A stretch of 64,000 nt of DNA, taken from positions 17,960,357 through 18,024,356 of the forward strand of contig NC_061789.1 of the NCBI RefSeq assembly GCF_022458985.1, read 5' to 3'. A model generated the notes under the pieces. The model ran no database searches, was not told the DNA's origin, and worked only from the letters and a program-made list of their open reading frames with translations. This DNA is from Mugil cephalus. Taxonomy: Eukaryota > Chordata > Actinopteri > Mugiliformes > Mugilidae. Position numbers and translations under genes: made by a program. Shown piece by piece: positions 37,601 to 48,869 of this stretch. Every line of letters begins with the position of its first letter. Position 1 is the stretch's first letter.

Positions 37601-38361
37601 TCAAATCCAGCAGTAACCCGTCTGTCTGCACCTTCATCTGGGTCCTCAACACAGACTTGAAGGTGAGAAAATGCACCCTGCAATTACTAGACATTATTTT
37701 ATTTTTTTTATGTTTGGGGGGGGGTCTTGTGCTTCTTAAGACTGGTAGATTTGGAATCATCTCTACTTGGAAGAAATGTTTGCAGCTGCAAATAGTGACA
37801 GTGTGCAGAAGAACTGAGCCAGGATAGAAGACACAGCAGCAGCTTATAAGTGACTCAGTATGTAATTATTGCATATTATGCAGATTAACCCTTTAACACT
37901 GAAGCCTCAAAATGTCTCCCTGAACTTTTATTTCATCATTTCAACTATAAAAAGGTCAGAAAATGTCATGTGAGAAAGTACTTAAGACCCATCTTTCCCG
38001 AATATTTGGCAGTTATGAGTGTAATAACCTCTTGGGAGAGGTGCAAGTGTAATGACACCGTATTGGCTGTAAAGTGCAACGCCTCAGCTTTCAGAAACCG
38101 CTGGATCTAAAATGCGCAAACGTGCTGCCGCCGACACCTTTTACACGTTTTAAAGGTTACCAGAAATAAAAATGTGTTTAGAAACCCAACAAACGCTCAA
38201 TTTTTGTGTCTCTTCAGGGCCGTCTGCCGCGCTACCTCATCCACCAGAGCCTGGCGGCCACCATGTTTGAGTTCATGTCCCATTTACGCCAACGCATCGC
38301 CGACCTGCGGCCCTCTCACCGCTCCCACCACCACCACCACCACCAACACCACCACACCTAG
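31641..38361 (+). CDS. stard3: STARD3 / MLN64, late-endosomal StAR-related lipid transfer protein 3 (14 coding exons)
   Basis: Coding exons are 31641-31853, 31953-32030, 32274-32351, 32455-32508, 32857-32977, 33060-33167, 33251-33306, 33434-33526, 34289-34351, 36920-37015, 37104-37183, 37320-37424, 37569-37662 and 38218-38361. They sum to 1,383 nt, or 460 aa (human 445), in phase with GT-AG borders throughout. The N-terminal MENTAL domain (about residues 40-175) has the [18 protein letters not shown] signature and four membrane spans. It anchors the protein in late endosomes. A phospho-FFAT motif, GQFYSPPES with Ser209, recruits ER VAP proteins. The START domain (about 235-445) binds and moves sterol. 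Its landmarks are [58 protein letters not shown], and [20 protein letters not shown]. The C-terminus ends in a His-rich tail ([12 protein letters not shown]). The start at 31641 follows an acceptor by a few bases and fits the family N-terminus length. Intron 9 is long (2.57 kb). Confidence 0.97.
33326..33348 (+). mobile_element. LINE tail remnant in stard3 intron 7
   Basis: The motif ggggatcaataaagtattat lies inside the 127-bp intron between stard3 exons 7 and 8. It is the 3'-end signature of a common fish retroelement and matches, in reverse complement, the tail at 28984-29027. It includes an AATAAA. Confidence 0.55.
34352..36919 (+). other. stard3 intron 9 (2.57 kb)
   Basis: This is the only long intron among the stard3 coding exons. 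It is A/T-rich with short homopolymers. The small frames at 34681-34902 and 35444-35728 have no family motif. A G-rich stretch lies near 36640-36675. I see no nested gene. Confidence 0.75.
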
Positions 38362-39930
38362 ACGTGGAGGGATGGCCCGCAGTGGTGTCGCTCGGTTGTG
38401 GCGGAAGTGTCACTACTGGTTTTTAAAAAAAGTGAACCCCAGAAACAGATGTAGCAGCGCCCCCAGTGACGCTTCTAAGCTCAGTGGATCTGCTACCGTA
38501 ACTGAAAAGATAGCACTTCTAGGACATGTGAGACGTTTACTACATTTCCGACACATGAAACAGGAAAGAAATGCAGTTATCAAAGACAATATTCCACCTT
38601 AGCAATGTTTTTTTTTTTTTTTTTGAAGATCATCTTGCATTTTTTTGTCTCTTGCCATGCAATGGATCCTGAGTTGGAGTAGACTTTAGTTGGATGGACA
38701 CGGAAGTGATTTCTCACTGTTGGCGTCTCACTGGCTTATTACAAAAGCTTGACTGAAGAAAACTCTCTCTGAGCCTTATCTCCATGCACAAATAGCTCGT
38801 GGTTTATTTGCTGCTTTCCTTAAGATGTTTTTTCATCTCTTTTCATACCGCCATCGGAAATGGTTTTCTCACAGGCAGTGCACTTCCGGGCCATATTTAC
38901 CACACTTGAATGGGTAAAAGCTATTTTAACACAGTTTGTTCTCCTTTTCTACACTGTGAAAAGATACTCTGCTGTCTGGTCACCACTAGAGGGCGACACC
39001 ACTGCTCCACTCAGTGAAAGCCTCCTGGTTTTGATTGCAGAAATCTGTCAGCCAACATTTAATCAAGTATTACTGTAGGGGTTTAAATACTGATTTCATG
39101 TTGGGGTCAGTGAAACCACAGGTCAGATCAGGAGACTGTTGGAGTCAGCGAAGACACTTGAAGATGTTGAAGTTCATAAATTAGGATACTGTATACTTAT
39201 TAAAGCTGTCATTGTGCCAATAACCTCAAGTGGCCTTGTGGTAAAACAGCTGAACTCATTATTTGTCATCAGAACTTTTTACTGTGTCGATGTGACTATT
39301 ACTGACTCCAGTAATGGCCTCCCCTCGGGCCATGAGATGTGGCACTGAGCAACTTTTCGCCATTAATTCCTGCACTACACTGTTTTAACCATGAAACGTA
39401 CCATCTGGACAAAGTTTTGTTTCAAACTCTTCAACTCAGTGTTGTGACGTACCTCAAAACAAATATCACGGTGCATCATTGAATCTGTTAAGTGATGGAG
39501 AGAGTTGATCTTCCCTGTGCTCTTCAGCTCTTAAGCACGAAACGGCTCGATTCAGTTCAGCTCCTTTTAAAGGACCATATTCAGGGGTGTATTTGTGGAA
39601 GCTGTAATCACAGTCTGACATTATTATGGATTTTAGCTTCTTACTGTACAGAAGGAATGTCAACTGATAATACCGCTATCAATAATCTGGTGCCTTTATC
39701 ACACTAACATTACATGTCTGCCTTTTCTTTTCCTCTGCATTTGTTTCTTGATGTTAAATCAATGCTTAACACCTTCTACAGAGGTGTACTATATACAAAT
39801 GAAGTCACTGTTTTCTTGAATGGTTTTTGTCTGTAAATGCTTCACCAAACTTGTTAATTTAAAGCCATCACTGACCAACAGTTTTTACTGAGTCTTAACC
39901 AGTGTCTTATGTCTAATAAAATATATCAAC
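38362..39930 (+). other. stard3: stard3 3' UTR
   Basis: The region follows the stard3 stop at 38359-38361 and contains no coding exon. A good AATAAA poly(A) signal at 39915-39920 (tctaataaaatat) gives a plausible UTR of about 1.6 kb. A poly-T run occurs near 38609-38624. Confidence 0.6.
39915..39920 (+). terminator. stard3: Candidate stard3 poly(A) signal
   Basis: A canonical AATAAA hexamer about 1.55 kb after the stop codon, followed by T-rich and GT-containing sequence. It is the best-placed signal before the next gene. Earlier cleavage cannot be excluded. Confidence 0.5.
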
Positions 39931-40441
39931 TCAATGCAGTGTTAGCGACTCGTAATTTCCAAGTCACCGTATTTTCTACACATCTATTTCCTCGCCCTTA
40001 AGCACAGCAGTGTTTACGTCATGAACGCTGATGCCATGTGACTTGAGACGTTACACGTGTGACACACTTACAGCTGCAAAAAGCCCACAAAAACTATTGC
40101 TATAGCAAAAAGCTATAGCAATCGCGAAAGTCTGTACTGAAGATTACAGGCAGTGGAGCTACTGATTTATTTTATTTTATGTTTTTTGTCCGGAGATTAC
40201 TATTTATCTTAAGTCATTCCTTATGTAAAGTCATAACCACATACAATACAATTAAATGATCCTTAAATCAATGCAGCCATGGTAGATGAGTCCCAAAAGA
40301 GTGTGCAATCTGACCTGTTCTCCTAGAGGAGATGTGGTGTCCCCAGGGCAAAACACAATGCTTTGGACAAATGGTGGAGCGGCTCACATGATTGTGCTGT
40401 GACTGTCTTCTGAGGCTATGGGTGTGTGAATAAGTGTGTTT

Positions 40442-40466
40442 TAAAAAAAAAAAAAAAAAAAAAAAA
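40442..40466. repeat. Poly(A) run
   Basis: An uninterrupted run of about 25 A. It could be the tail of a retroposed sequence, but nothing recognisable precedes it. Confidence 0.9.
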
Positions 40467-40556
40467 TCTAGGCGAACACAAGCGTCTCACTGCTCTCATT
40501 GTCCTCCATGTAAGGCTGGTTAGAAGCACCAGTCCCTGGACTGCTCCTCTGCGCAG

Positions 40557-40634
40557 ACAGGCTCTGGCCGATGATCTGGAGGGCAAACCTCTGCTGGAAG
40601 TGGAGGTCCTGGAAGATGGGCAGCTGAAAATTAG
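40557..40634 (+). other. Possible 5' exon of the melanoregulin-like gene
   Basis: A 78-nt segment with a plausible acceptor (ctgcgcag before 40557) and donor (aaattag|gtagag after 40634) precedes the melanoregulin-like start codon. A possible partner acceptor (tgactccag) ends at 40910. The segment is open in one frame, giving a coding-looking stretch ending LEVEVLEDGQLKI. I do not recognise that peptide, and a 5' UTR role is at least as likely. Confidence 0.3.
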
Positions 40635-40926
40635 GTAGAGTTTGGGGATCGGTTCGCTATATTTTGTAACTGCTTTTTCTTAAACTTTCTAGTGGATCCA
40701 CATAACACAGATGTCTTTTGTTGCTCTGCCAGTTTGTTTGTGAAATACAGTCCTCTTTGTGAAGAACCTATTGAGAGCGTCCAAGGAGGACAGCTGCATT
40801 GTGGAGCCAGAGCAAACCAGCCAAGTCCGTTTTAGATCCGTCTTTGTTGCCTGAAGGAAGACCACTGAAAGAGCAGGAAAAACACTTCCCTTCGGATTAT
40901 TTGACTCCAGCTGACTTTTCTTAAGA

Positions 40927-42460
40927 ATGGGTGCCACCTTCAAAAAGTTCTGCTGCTGCTGCTGTGTGGTCGATGAAGAGGATGAAGACGAAAAGCAGCC
41001 TCTAGTACCGTAAGATGAAAACATTGGCACAGAAAAAGTTGATCACCACATTCCACATAATCATTCAATGCAGAGCGTAGAATAGTAGCAAAAAGCCGAA
41101 CAGAAATCAGAAAATGTTTAGCATTTGATGAAGTGAGGTATTAACTGCTTGTGTGTGCTGGTCCACCGCGCAGTCAGGATCCGTTGGAGTACTTTAACCG
41201 TGAAGTCCAGAAGCGTCGAGACGAGGAGACCAACCTGTGGAGTGAGCCGGGGGACACCAGCCACACTGAGAGAGATGATGACCGGGCGCTTTATGTCCTG
41301 CTGCAGGCCAGGAATAAGACACGCATGGGATCCACGGTATGTGAGCGAGAGGGACAGAACTTTGAGGTTTGAGGTTTTGTTCTTTCTAAATGAGGTGGAA
41401 AAGGAGAAAAGGGTGGACACCAATTGATACAGAAAGACTGAACAGTGTGGATGTAAAGTGAGATCTTGCTTTTAGTCGTGTTTGTTCAAACATCTCCAAC
41501 TTAGCAGGATGCATGTCCAAACCAGAAGAACTTTAATCGCTTTCAATGCTAATGTCCATTTCTTTGTCTAGGGATACCGTCGTCTGAGTGTCGACATCGA
41601 GGCCATGAGAGACACCCGGCGAGAAGTCAGAGAGAAATGGAAGACGATCTTGGAAAACCTTGGTAAGGCCGGACAGATGAGAGGTCACACAAATGACCCA
41701 CCCTAGATACTGAGATTATGCGCCTTGTTTTTCAGGATTCATGGCTGAGGCCGACTCCCTGCTGACGGTGTCCGCCGGTGCCTCACATGACCGCATGCGT
41801 AATGCCCCGGCAGCCCGTGACCTGCTTCATACGCTCCACTCTGAGACGTCCGTCTTCAACAGCAGGGAGCCACCTCCAGAAAGATATCTGTTCATCCTGG
41901 TGAGAGCTGGCGTGGGGCTTGTCGGCTTGAGCTGCAGCTGCCTTTAGATTCCAACTCCCTCAAGTGACAGGGGGCTTAGGTTTAGCTATTGATAGATTTG
42001 TCTGGCGTTTTCGACCATAAAGATGTATTCCTGTCCTAACTAATGAATGATGAACCACTGAGTCTTTCCACGCTAAAAGTTTAGTCCACTGGGTCTAATA
42101 TTAAGTATTAAGCCACAAAATGAAGAAAACGTGGAACTTTTTAGATGATTTTAAAATGGTCAAGGGTTGACTTGTTAGGGAATAATAGAAAACACTGCCA
42201 CTTTCCCTAGCTTCAACCAGCTATTCCTTTCTTTCTTCACCTCTCCACAGGATCGTCTCATCTACTTAGACATAGCTGAAGATTTTTTGGCGAAGGCAAG
42301 GCGCTTCTACCCTCCGAGGGATGATTCTGACGAGGAGACGCCGGGCCTCGCCATTAACCTGCCACTGCTGCTGGCCAGGGTAGAGGCCATGAACGGAAGA
42401 GGCGACGGGGACGAGGAAGAGAGCGAAACGGAAGATGGAAACTCGAGCGACAGATCTTAA
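40927..42460 (+). CDS. Melanoregulin-like protein (5 coding exons)
   Basis: Coding exons are 40927-41009, 41174-41336, 41572-41662, 41736-41899 and 42251-42460 (711 nt, 236 aa; human MREG 214). The N-terminus has a membrane-anchoring Cys cluster (KFCCCCCVV), as in melanoregulin, where these cysteines are palmitoylated. An acidic stretch and EKQPLV follow, matching the family's EKEPLV. The core is strongly family-like: NLWSEPGDTSHTERDDDR, DIEAMRDTRREVREKWK, LENLGFMAEADSLL, ERYLFILDRLIYLDIAEDF, ARRFYP. The C-terminus is longer and very acidic (DGDEEESETEDGNSSD). The known family role is melanosome and lysosome-related organelle transport and maturation, on organelle membranes. The gene lies tail-to-head between stard3 and tcap, which is not the human arrangement. 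I cannot tell whether it is the mreg orthologue or a fish paralogue, so no symbol is given. Confidence 0.9.
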
Positions 42461-45300
42461 GACATGCTGGCTGCAGTAACAGTAAACACAAGGCAGGGGG
42501 CAGTAGTCCTCAACCCTGGAGATTCAGGTGATAGAATGTCATAGCTCTACTCTTCAAGCATTGTTGCCTCACACAGTGTTGCTGCTGCTTATTGGAAGTT
42601 TTAGCCTCAACCATTTCTCCTCGTTCTCCCTCAGCAGCACGTCTTTCCTGTTTTCCCTTGTCAAAATCTGAAAGGGCTCGATTGTTACGCATGTGTTGAC
42701 TGGATGTGTGCTTTTCTGTCTAGTGAAGGGTTTTTTACAAAATTTCCAGTTTGCTCATTGTTCATTTGTTGTGAACCTCCAGGGTGAGCAGAGCCTCTGT
42801 ATATTTTGTCCTATGATCATCAGCACTCGTTTCATTCAGTCTTATGATCAGTAACAGCACTGAATAAACAGCCAGTCTGGTGTCAGATTTGAGCAGAATG
42901 TATGTGTGTGTGTGTGTGTGATCAACACTTCTATCTCCTTCAATACTGCTTTTGGCTTCAAACTGTTTGGGGAGCAGCAAAAAAAAAAAAAAAAAAAAAA
43001 AGAAGGAAATGCAACGTAGTCGGTACTGTCGGTACTTTTCAGTCGATCATGTGTGTGCGACTGAGAAGAATATCAGGTGAAGCATGTGACGGTGTTTTAA
43101 TGTCTCCAGCATTTTGTTGACAATGTGAAAAGATGCCATGAAGTAAAGTTCCAGCCTTGAGCCTCCTGCGTATGTCACATGTTGGTATGATTTGAAAGTG
43201 AAACAAAGAATAAAAGAATTTGCCTTTTAGCGGTCTGAACCTTCAACAATATCTACTGTGTGGAACTGAAGTTATCTCGGGAGGAATGTTTCTTTTTGCA
43301 GCGAAACCCAAGAGTCTGCTCCCGCTCTCTCACGTGGCCCGACGGCTGTGCACCCACGGCTGGCTCATACCGATCCGCAGACAAGTCCACAGATCCTGAT
43401 CCGGTGCGGCCTGTCTGGCCTCTGAACACCGCCCCCCCTGGGAGCTCGCCGGCTTGCAAGATGGATGGTGGTGACGGTGTTTTGGTGGTCAGCTGCTTGT
43501 TGTTGTTGTTATATAAGAGAGACACTCTGGTGAGGGCACATGTTTGAACACGGCACCGGTCTGATGGCACGGTGCCTCACGCACAAAAGTGGCTGATAAC
43601 ACTAGACCGGGGCGCTGAGAGGAAGACAGTCGAGCTAGAGATTGTGGGCAAGAATCAATGGAAACTTTCCCTCAGATTTGTCTTACTGTTAACCAAGAAT
43701 GCCGTAGCAGGCTGACCTGGCGTAGGAGGCTCTTCTCCATATTCCCAAAGTCATTGTTCTGTCTCAAAGAATCAAATACACTCTCACAATATTTTGCCAT
43801 ATTTACAGCTCCCAGACAGGCCCAGACTTTATCCTGCGATTGCCCTTCTCCTGCCTCTCCCCAGCCCACTCCCGGTCTCTTTCTCGGTGACAGCTCATTT
43901 AAATGTCACTTTGCAGCAGCTGGGGCTGTGTTGTTATGCAAGGCTATGTTCTTCCTGGCCGAGCCCGGTGTGACGAGGACGAAGAAGGGGGGTGTGGGGG
44001 GGTGGGGGCGATCACTGTGACAGATCCCGTCTCATCACCGCTCACCTTTTACAGACCCTGCACGCCCCGGTCTTCGTTAGCATGGCGTGACTCTGGAAGG
44101 TGAAAGTCATCCGATGTCCTTTCCCTGTTTTTGCTCGGAGGAATACATGTTAAAATGTACAAACCCGAGAGCATCACTCCGCCTGCTTTCATTTACAACC
44201 TGATGGCTTCCCATCAAGGTTCTAAAAAGACATGATGTCAACACGGGAGGACCTCGCATAGCGTCTTACTAGGTTTCTGAAATGACATTCATGGTTGTCA
44301 TGGTGGCACAACATGACAGAGTGGACGACCTCAGGGATGCCTGTGCTGCTCTTGCTCACTTTCTCTACTCTGAGTGACACAGAGAAATACTTTGTGCAGT
44401 GTTAACCTGCTGGGAAGTTGCAGGAAGAAAAATGAAATACGACGGTAGTGTAGGACTAAATAATAGGCCTTAAATATACAGCGCAAGTCCGGGGAAATAA
44501 TTGACGCCAAGCGAAGAAATACAGTCAGCCAGGAGTGGATCATGATTCGAAACACACACCAAACGCCGAACGTGGTGCATACTGTTCTCATAACTCCAGC
44601 ACATGTGGGAAATCCCGGACATTTGATTGATTCGTCATGTTTATCGTCACCGGAAGGTTCATGCTCCGTGCTGCGAGTGTGATATCCGATACCTGATGAT
44701 ATTGGTCCCTGATGTGGATGAATGAGTCAGAGACAAGGACTGGTAGTAACATCACACCAGCAGATAGCTCTCAGAGGTGAGTATGTGCTTGTGTGTTCGC
44801 TTCTTCAGTCTGTAACCTGAGTTGATTGTGGCCTGCGTGGCGCTCTGTCACTGAGGTAATGAATCACCGCGGACGAGGCGGGGGGGGGGGGCTCTCGCTG
44901 CTACTGTGAGACAGACAGCATGCTGCAATGCCACCTAATGAGGGCGTTTCAATGTTGTCAAAAGGCCCAGCTGTTGTATGAACTCTTCCTTAACTGAATT
45001 ATGGTTGTTTAAAAAAAAGAAGTTTTTTTTATCTTACTCCCATCCTTTTTTTAAACATGCATGCCTTAACTATTCTTTGTTTCTGGAAAGCAGCTGCCTC
45101 ATTCCTGTCGTTCCATAACAGCAAAGTGACACTTGCTGTTTGATGTGTATCACGACCACAGTCTTATTAAGATTCCTTTGCTGAGACTAAACCTGTTGTA
45201 TTATATAATCTCCATCATAGTCCGTGATATTTTTCCACCGTGATCCCCACTGAAGTGGAAAGTGTTGGGGCTGAGTGATTAAAGAGGTGACCGGGCGTAC
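42461..45300. other. Melanoregulin-like 3' UTR and spacer before tcap
   Basis: No coding exon is apparent. Candidate poly(A) signals lie at 42863-42868 (gaataaac) and 43209-43214 (gaataaaag). The stretch contains a GT run (42901-42919), a roughly 23-base A run near 42979-43001 and a G run near 44880-44890. The remaining sequence shows nothing I can name. Confidence 0.55.
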
Positions 45301-45360
45301 AATTTGAGAATCAGAGGATTTTCAGCTCAATTACCCCTAACCCCTCCTCGGAGTAGCTTC

Positions 45361-45465
45361 CAGCTGTCCGGGAATGAGACACGGAGGACTTGGCATCGGG
45401 TGTCAGTACACACTGATTGTAGAGTGACAACATGAATCAGAAATAGCAGCGGAGCATCTATAAAA
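45361..45465 (+). promoter_or_regulatory. tcap: Likely tcap promoter: E-box and TATA box
   Basis: A TATA box (ctataaaag; TATAAAA at 45459-45465) sits about 195 bp before the first ATG and 232 bp before the second, predicting initiation near 45,490. A CAGCTG E-box lies about 100 bp further upstream (near 45361, ccagctgtcc), a typical site for myogenic bHLH factors. Mammalian TCAP is a striated-muscle gene with a short compact promoter, so this layout fits. Activity is inferred. Confidence 0.55.
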
Positions 45466-45657
45466 GTCGTGAACGGGCGAAAGACCACTGGCATAGACTG
45501 CACAAAGAGAGACCGAGACACTGGAACCCTCCCGCCAGCCGCAGCATCACTGATTCCCCGGACAAACATCCTCACCTTCAGACACAAGACCACAGGACTG
45601 ATCAACAAGACCCGCAGGAGGCGACATATATCTGAGACAGATCCTCCCACAGCAGAG

Positions 45658-46435
45658 ATGATGCCAGTCTGTACCGTGCTGGAGAAGCGTAGCGGCATGG
45701 TGGTGGGAGCTGAGCTGACATGTAGCGTGCGGGAGGAGAATAAAGCTCAGAGGGAGAGCTACAGTGCTGACTGGCACAGCGTTAGTCTCAAGACTCAACC
45801 TCAGGACAGGTGAGACCAACCGCTGCTCTCTTTAATGCGACATGAGTCACCACTGAAAGAAATGGTTCCAATTTCATCCCGGTTGTGATTTAAAATCCTT
45901 CATAAAAATGTGTTTTTCTATCCACTTATCTACATTGCAATTCTTTAAAATACTGTCATGATGGAAGGAAATTAAAGACTAAATTAAAAAGGTAAATCAC
46001 AATGAGCATTCCCGTAGTTTCTAACTTTTACTTTTCTCTGATACCCACAGACAGACCATGAACATGAACGATGACTCCCGAAGGGAAACTCTGTCTCGGC
46101 AGTGGCAGGCCCGCTCCCTAATCCAGACCTGCCCCTCCGGGGTATTCAGGGTGGGCACGGTGGAAAGAGGGGTGAGGGAGCACCAGCTCCTGCCAAAGAG
46201 AAACACCCTCCCCTTGCCCATCTTCACACCCGCAGAGCTGGGCGTCAGGCTCGGACGCGGGGCCCCGCACACCGAGCAGGACCTGCAGCCATTTCCCACT
46301 CCGGACGGAGTCTGTCCCGGCAAAAGGAGCGTGGACGAGATCACAAGAGACCTCCCGCCGGTCAAACCGAACCTCATGGAGTTCGTACCCAAAATCCTCG
46401 GTCGCTCCATGTCCCAGGAGGCTCAGAGAGGGTGA
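45658..46435 (+). CDS. tcap: Telethonin / titin-cap (2 exons)
   Basis: Coding exons are 45658-45809 and 46051-46435, joined at the same place as the single intron of mammalian TCAP. The product is 178 aa from the first ATG, or 165 aa from an in-frame ATG at 45697. That second ATG has a strong context (gcggcATGG) and gives nearly the human length of 167. Known role: a sarcomeric Z-disc protein that cross-links the N-terminal Ig domains of two titin molecules and is phosphorylated near its C-terminus. Family landmarks are ELTCSVREEN (human ELSCEVSEEN), the DW-type motif before exon 1 ends, LPLPIFTPAELG, DEITRDLPPV, and an identical C-terminus RSMSQEAQRG. It is a small single-intron gene with its own TATA promoter. 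Mammalian neighbours STARD3 on one side and PNMT on the other are only half conserved here. Confidence 0.97.
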
Positions 46436-46791
46436 AGCAGAGGGGGTGTTAGGGGGAGATGAGAAGGATGACAGATGGGAAAGACTAGTCAATGAGCAGA
46501 GTGTGCCAGGAAACATTGTGACAAGATGTATATAGGTCTATTTGTTGTGAGATTCACCATAAACCCTACATAATGTAGAATTTTAGCACTCTAAATGTCA
46601 CGCTTTGTCATTGGTGGCATTTGGTGGTTGTGGTGTTAGAAATGGTCCCGTGAAGGTATTTGCATTGCGACTGAGACACACTGTGTGTTCTCAGCTGGGT
46701 AATCCTTCCGTGCGCTGACCCCGCAGGTGCACGACCATTTCCCTTTTCTTTTTTTATTGCATTGAAAAGAGGAAATATCATCGTGAGGTAG

Positions 46792-46797
46792 AATAAA
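46792..46797 (+). terminator. tcap: Candidate tcap poly(A) signal
   Basis: AATAAA in tagaataaatg, about 360 bp after the stop, is followed by GT-rich sequence (gtgttctggtgag). A second AATAAA at 47297-47302 (acaaataaaag) is an alternative. Confidence 0.4.
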
Positions 46798-46802
46798 TGT
46801 GT

Positions 46803-48869
46803 TCTGGTGAGATAAATAGAGGATCTGCAACATGCGGTGACAGGCAGAAAATAATGTGCAAAGCGAAGCCGGGTGGAAAGTGGAATAAAGGATAGAAAGA
46901 GGGGAGGAAGAGTCAGAGGGGAAACGGAGGGGTGAGGGGTCGGGGAACATGCCTCGGACTTGGTCAGTCTCCAGGACTCCAGAAGCTCCTGCCAGACTCT
47001 GATCTGCGTGGAGAGGACAGAATGCTCTGGCGCAATCACACACTGCGCTGCACGAATATGTGTGTCCTTGTGTGTGCGCGCGCGCGTGTGTGTACACTGA
47101 CACCTCTAATCAAAAGAAAACTAATAACCCACTCTTAACAGTATATTAACTGGTCTGCCTTTGTGGTTGAGTGGCAGCTCGTGTTCATATCTGATAGAGG
47201 AACTGAAGCTGTCACACTTACGAATGCATAAGTTTGTGTAAATGAATTTAAAACGTGTGCACTGAAATATTTTCGTAGATATTTATTATTTTTACAAATA
47301 AAAGCTGAACATTTCTCCTGGTGTCTGTCTCAAATGCAACATGAACATGATTTGGTTCTGGTTTGAGCCAAAGTAGATGATGAACCCAATTGGTGAAAAC
47401 CTGACATACATTGTTTAAAAGGATTTAAAGCAGGCAGCTTGTGGAGAGAAAAAACAGGGGGGATATAAATAAATAAGAGGTGTTAGCTCACGCACTGTGA
47501 TGAAAAGGAAGCACGCTGACATCGAAAAACTAGTGAAAACCTCAATATACAAATAAAGCATTTTAGACTTAGCAGTCCGTCACTGGACAGTTGACATATA
47601 TAGCTAGCTATCTGTCAGCCGTAGTTTGGATAGGCACACTGTCACAGTGTCCTCCACCCTACTCCACCAACTCCACTCCACCACTTCACATCTTCATTTA
47701 TCTTTCATGGCGCACTCCTGGATTTGTCCTCAACACAGAACGCATCGTTCTCCCGTCAACGCTCAGAGCTGAAACTGATGCACTGCGCCACCTCGTCCCT
47801 GTTCGCTCTCCCCATCTACAGCTTGCTCAATCTAATTTATCAGTTATTACTTCTGCGATTAGCTGCTCTTCTCTGGTGGAATTGAATTCCTCCACCGGCT
47901 ATATTTGTCTCTTTAACCCCTTTTGATTCATTGTCCCCACCCGCTCTCTCATCACTCTCACCTGCCTCCCTGTGATAGGCAGCGTGTGGTTCTTTGATAT
48001 TAATAGCTGTGTAAACACTGGCATCACCCTGGAGACAGCGGAGAGACAGCCGTATCGGCACGTTCTTCCCATTTGAGCTTTTAATCCTAGTGTTTTATCA
48101 GAGATTTGGGTGTGCTGCCTTCGCTCCCTATGTTTAAAATTACCCTCCCACGCTGCTGCTGGAATACTGTGCTCACTGTCACTGTACAATCCACTTGTTA
48201 AACTCCGAATGAACCTCCAAACCCTGAAACTATTTTCAGTAGACGCCAGGAAGTGTGGGAATTTTGTCGCTGACAAACCTAATAATGTGACACTGAAATT
48301 CTCTCCTGTGTCTCGCCTGTCTCAGCTGCTCGGTGCTCGTCGTATTTGGCTACTTATCTAAAAAAAAATATGGTAGTATAAACCCCAACAATTGGGTTGT
48401 GCTGTACATCGACTCAGTACCTTTCCACTCATTTGAGCGTGAGCCGGTGAGGAAACTCCTGTTTTTCTTGTTTAATTAACATGCAAAATACTCAAATGAT
48501 TTAAAAGTATTTAAATGTCTTCAAACATAACCCGACAAGGTCAAACATGGGGCACAGCAGTAAATCTTACGTGTGGTGTCCTTTTTGCGATGTTCCCTAC
48601 AAGTGGAATGTGTGGTGTAGCATGTGAAACCACTGTGAATACTCGTCACGACCTTGTCAGTGCATCATCAACAAGAGCTGCTGCCCCCTACTGGACAATG
48701 TGGGTAATGTAACAGACTAAATGGAGAAATAAAAGATACATGTATCTTTTTTTTGTTGCTTGTTTCATTATTCCTGCATTGTTTTCATCTACCATAAAAT
48801 TAAAGTGAAATATATATAAATAGTTTACTGGTAACGATTACAAAAGTTGTTTGGGGACTGCTCCAACAT
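46803..48869. other. Spacer between tcap and the PRR29-like gene
   Basis: No exon is recognised. The two genes converge (tcap on +, PRR29-like on -), so this region should hold both 3' ends. It contains a mixed GT/GC run (about 47068-47094). PNMT follows TCAP in mammals, but I see no methyltransferase-like coding sequence here. Confidence 0.6.

Noticed and set aside
37342..37827. 161-codon plus frame in the stard3 region
   Set aside because: It reads through exon 12, an intron and exon 13 of stard3, and most of it is intronic poly-T.
43253..44103. Several open frames of 65-120 codons between the melanoregulin-like gene and tcap
   Set aside because: No family motif, no consistent splice borders and overlapping frames on both strands; treated as spacer.
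46021..46516. Open frames of 116-132 codons on both strands at tcap exon 2
   Set aside because: They are shadows of the tcap coding exon in other frames. Only the frame ending RSMSQEAQRG matches a family.
46598..47103. Two overlapping minus-strand frames of 143 and 155 codons downstream of tcap
   Set aside because: I checked these as possible pnmt remnants. There is no methyltransferase motif and no splice structure, and the N-terminal part is a translated GT/GC run.
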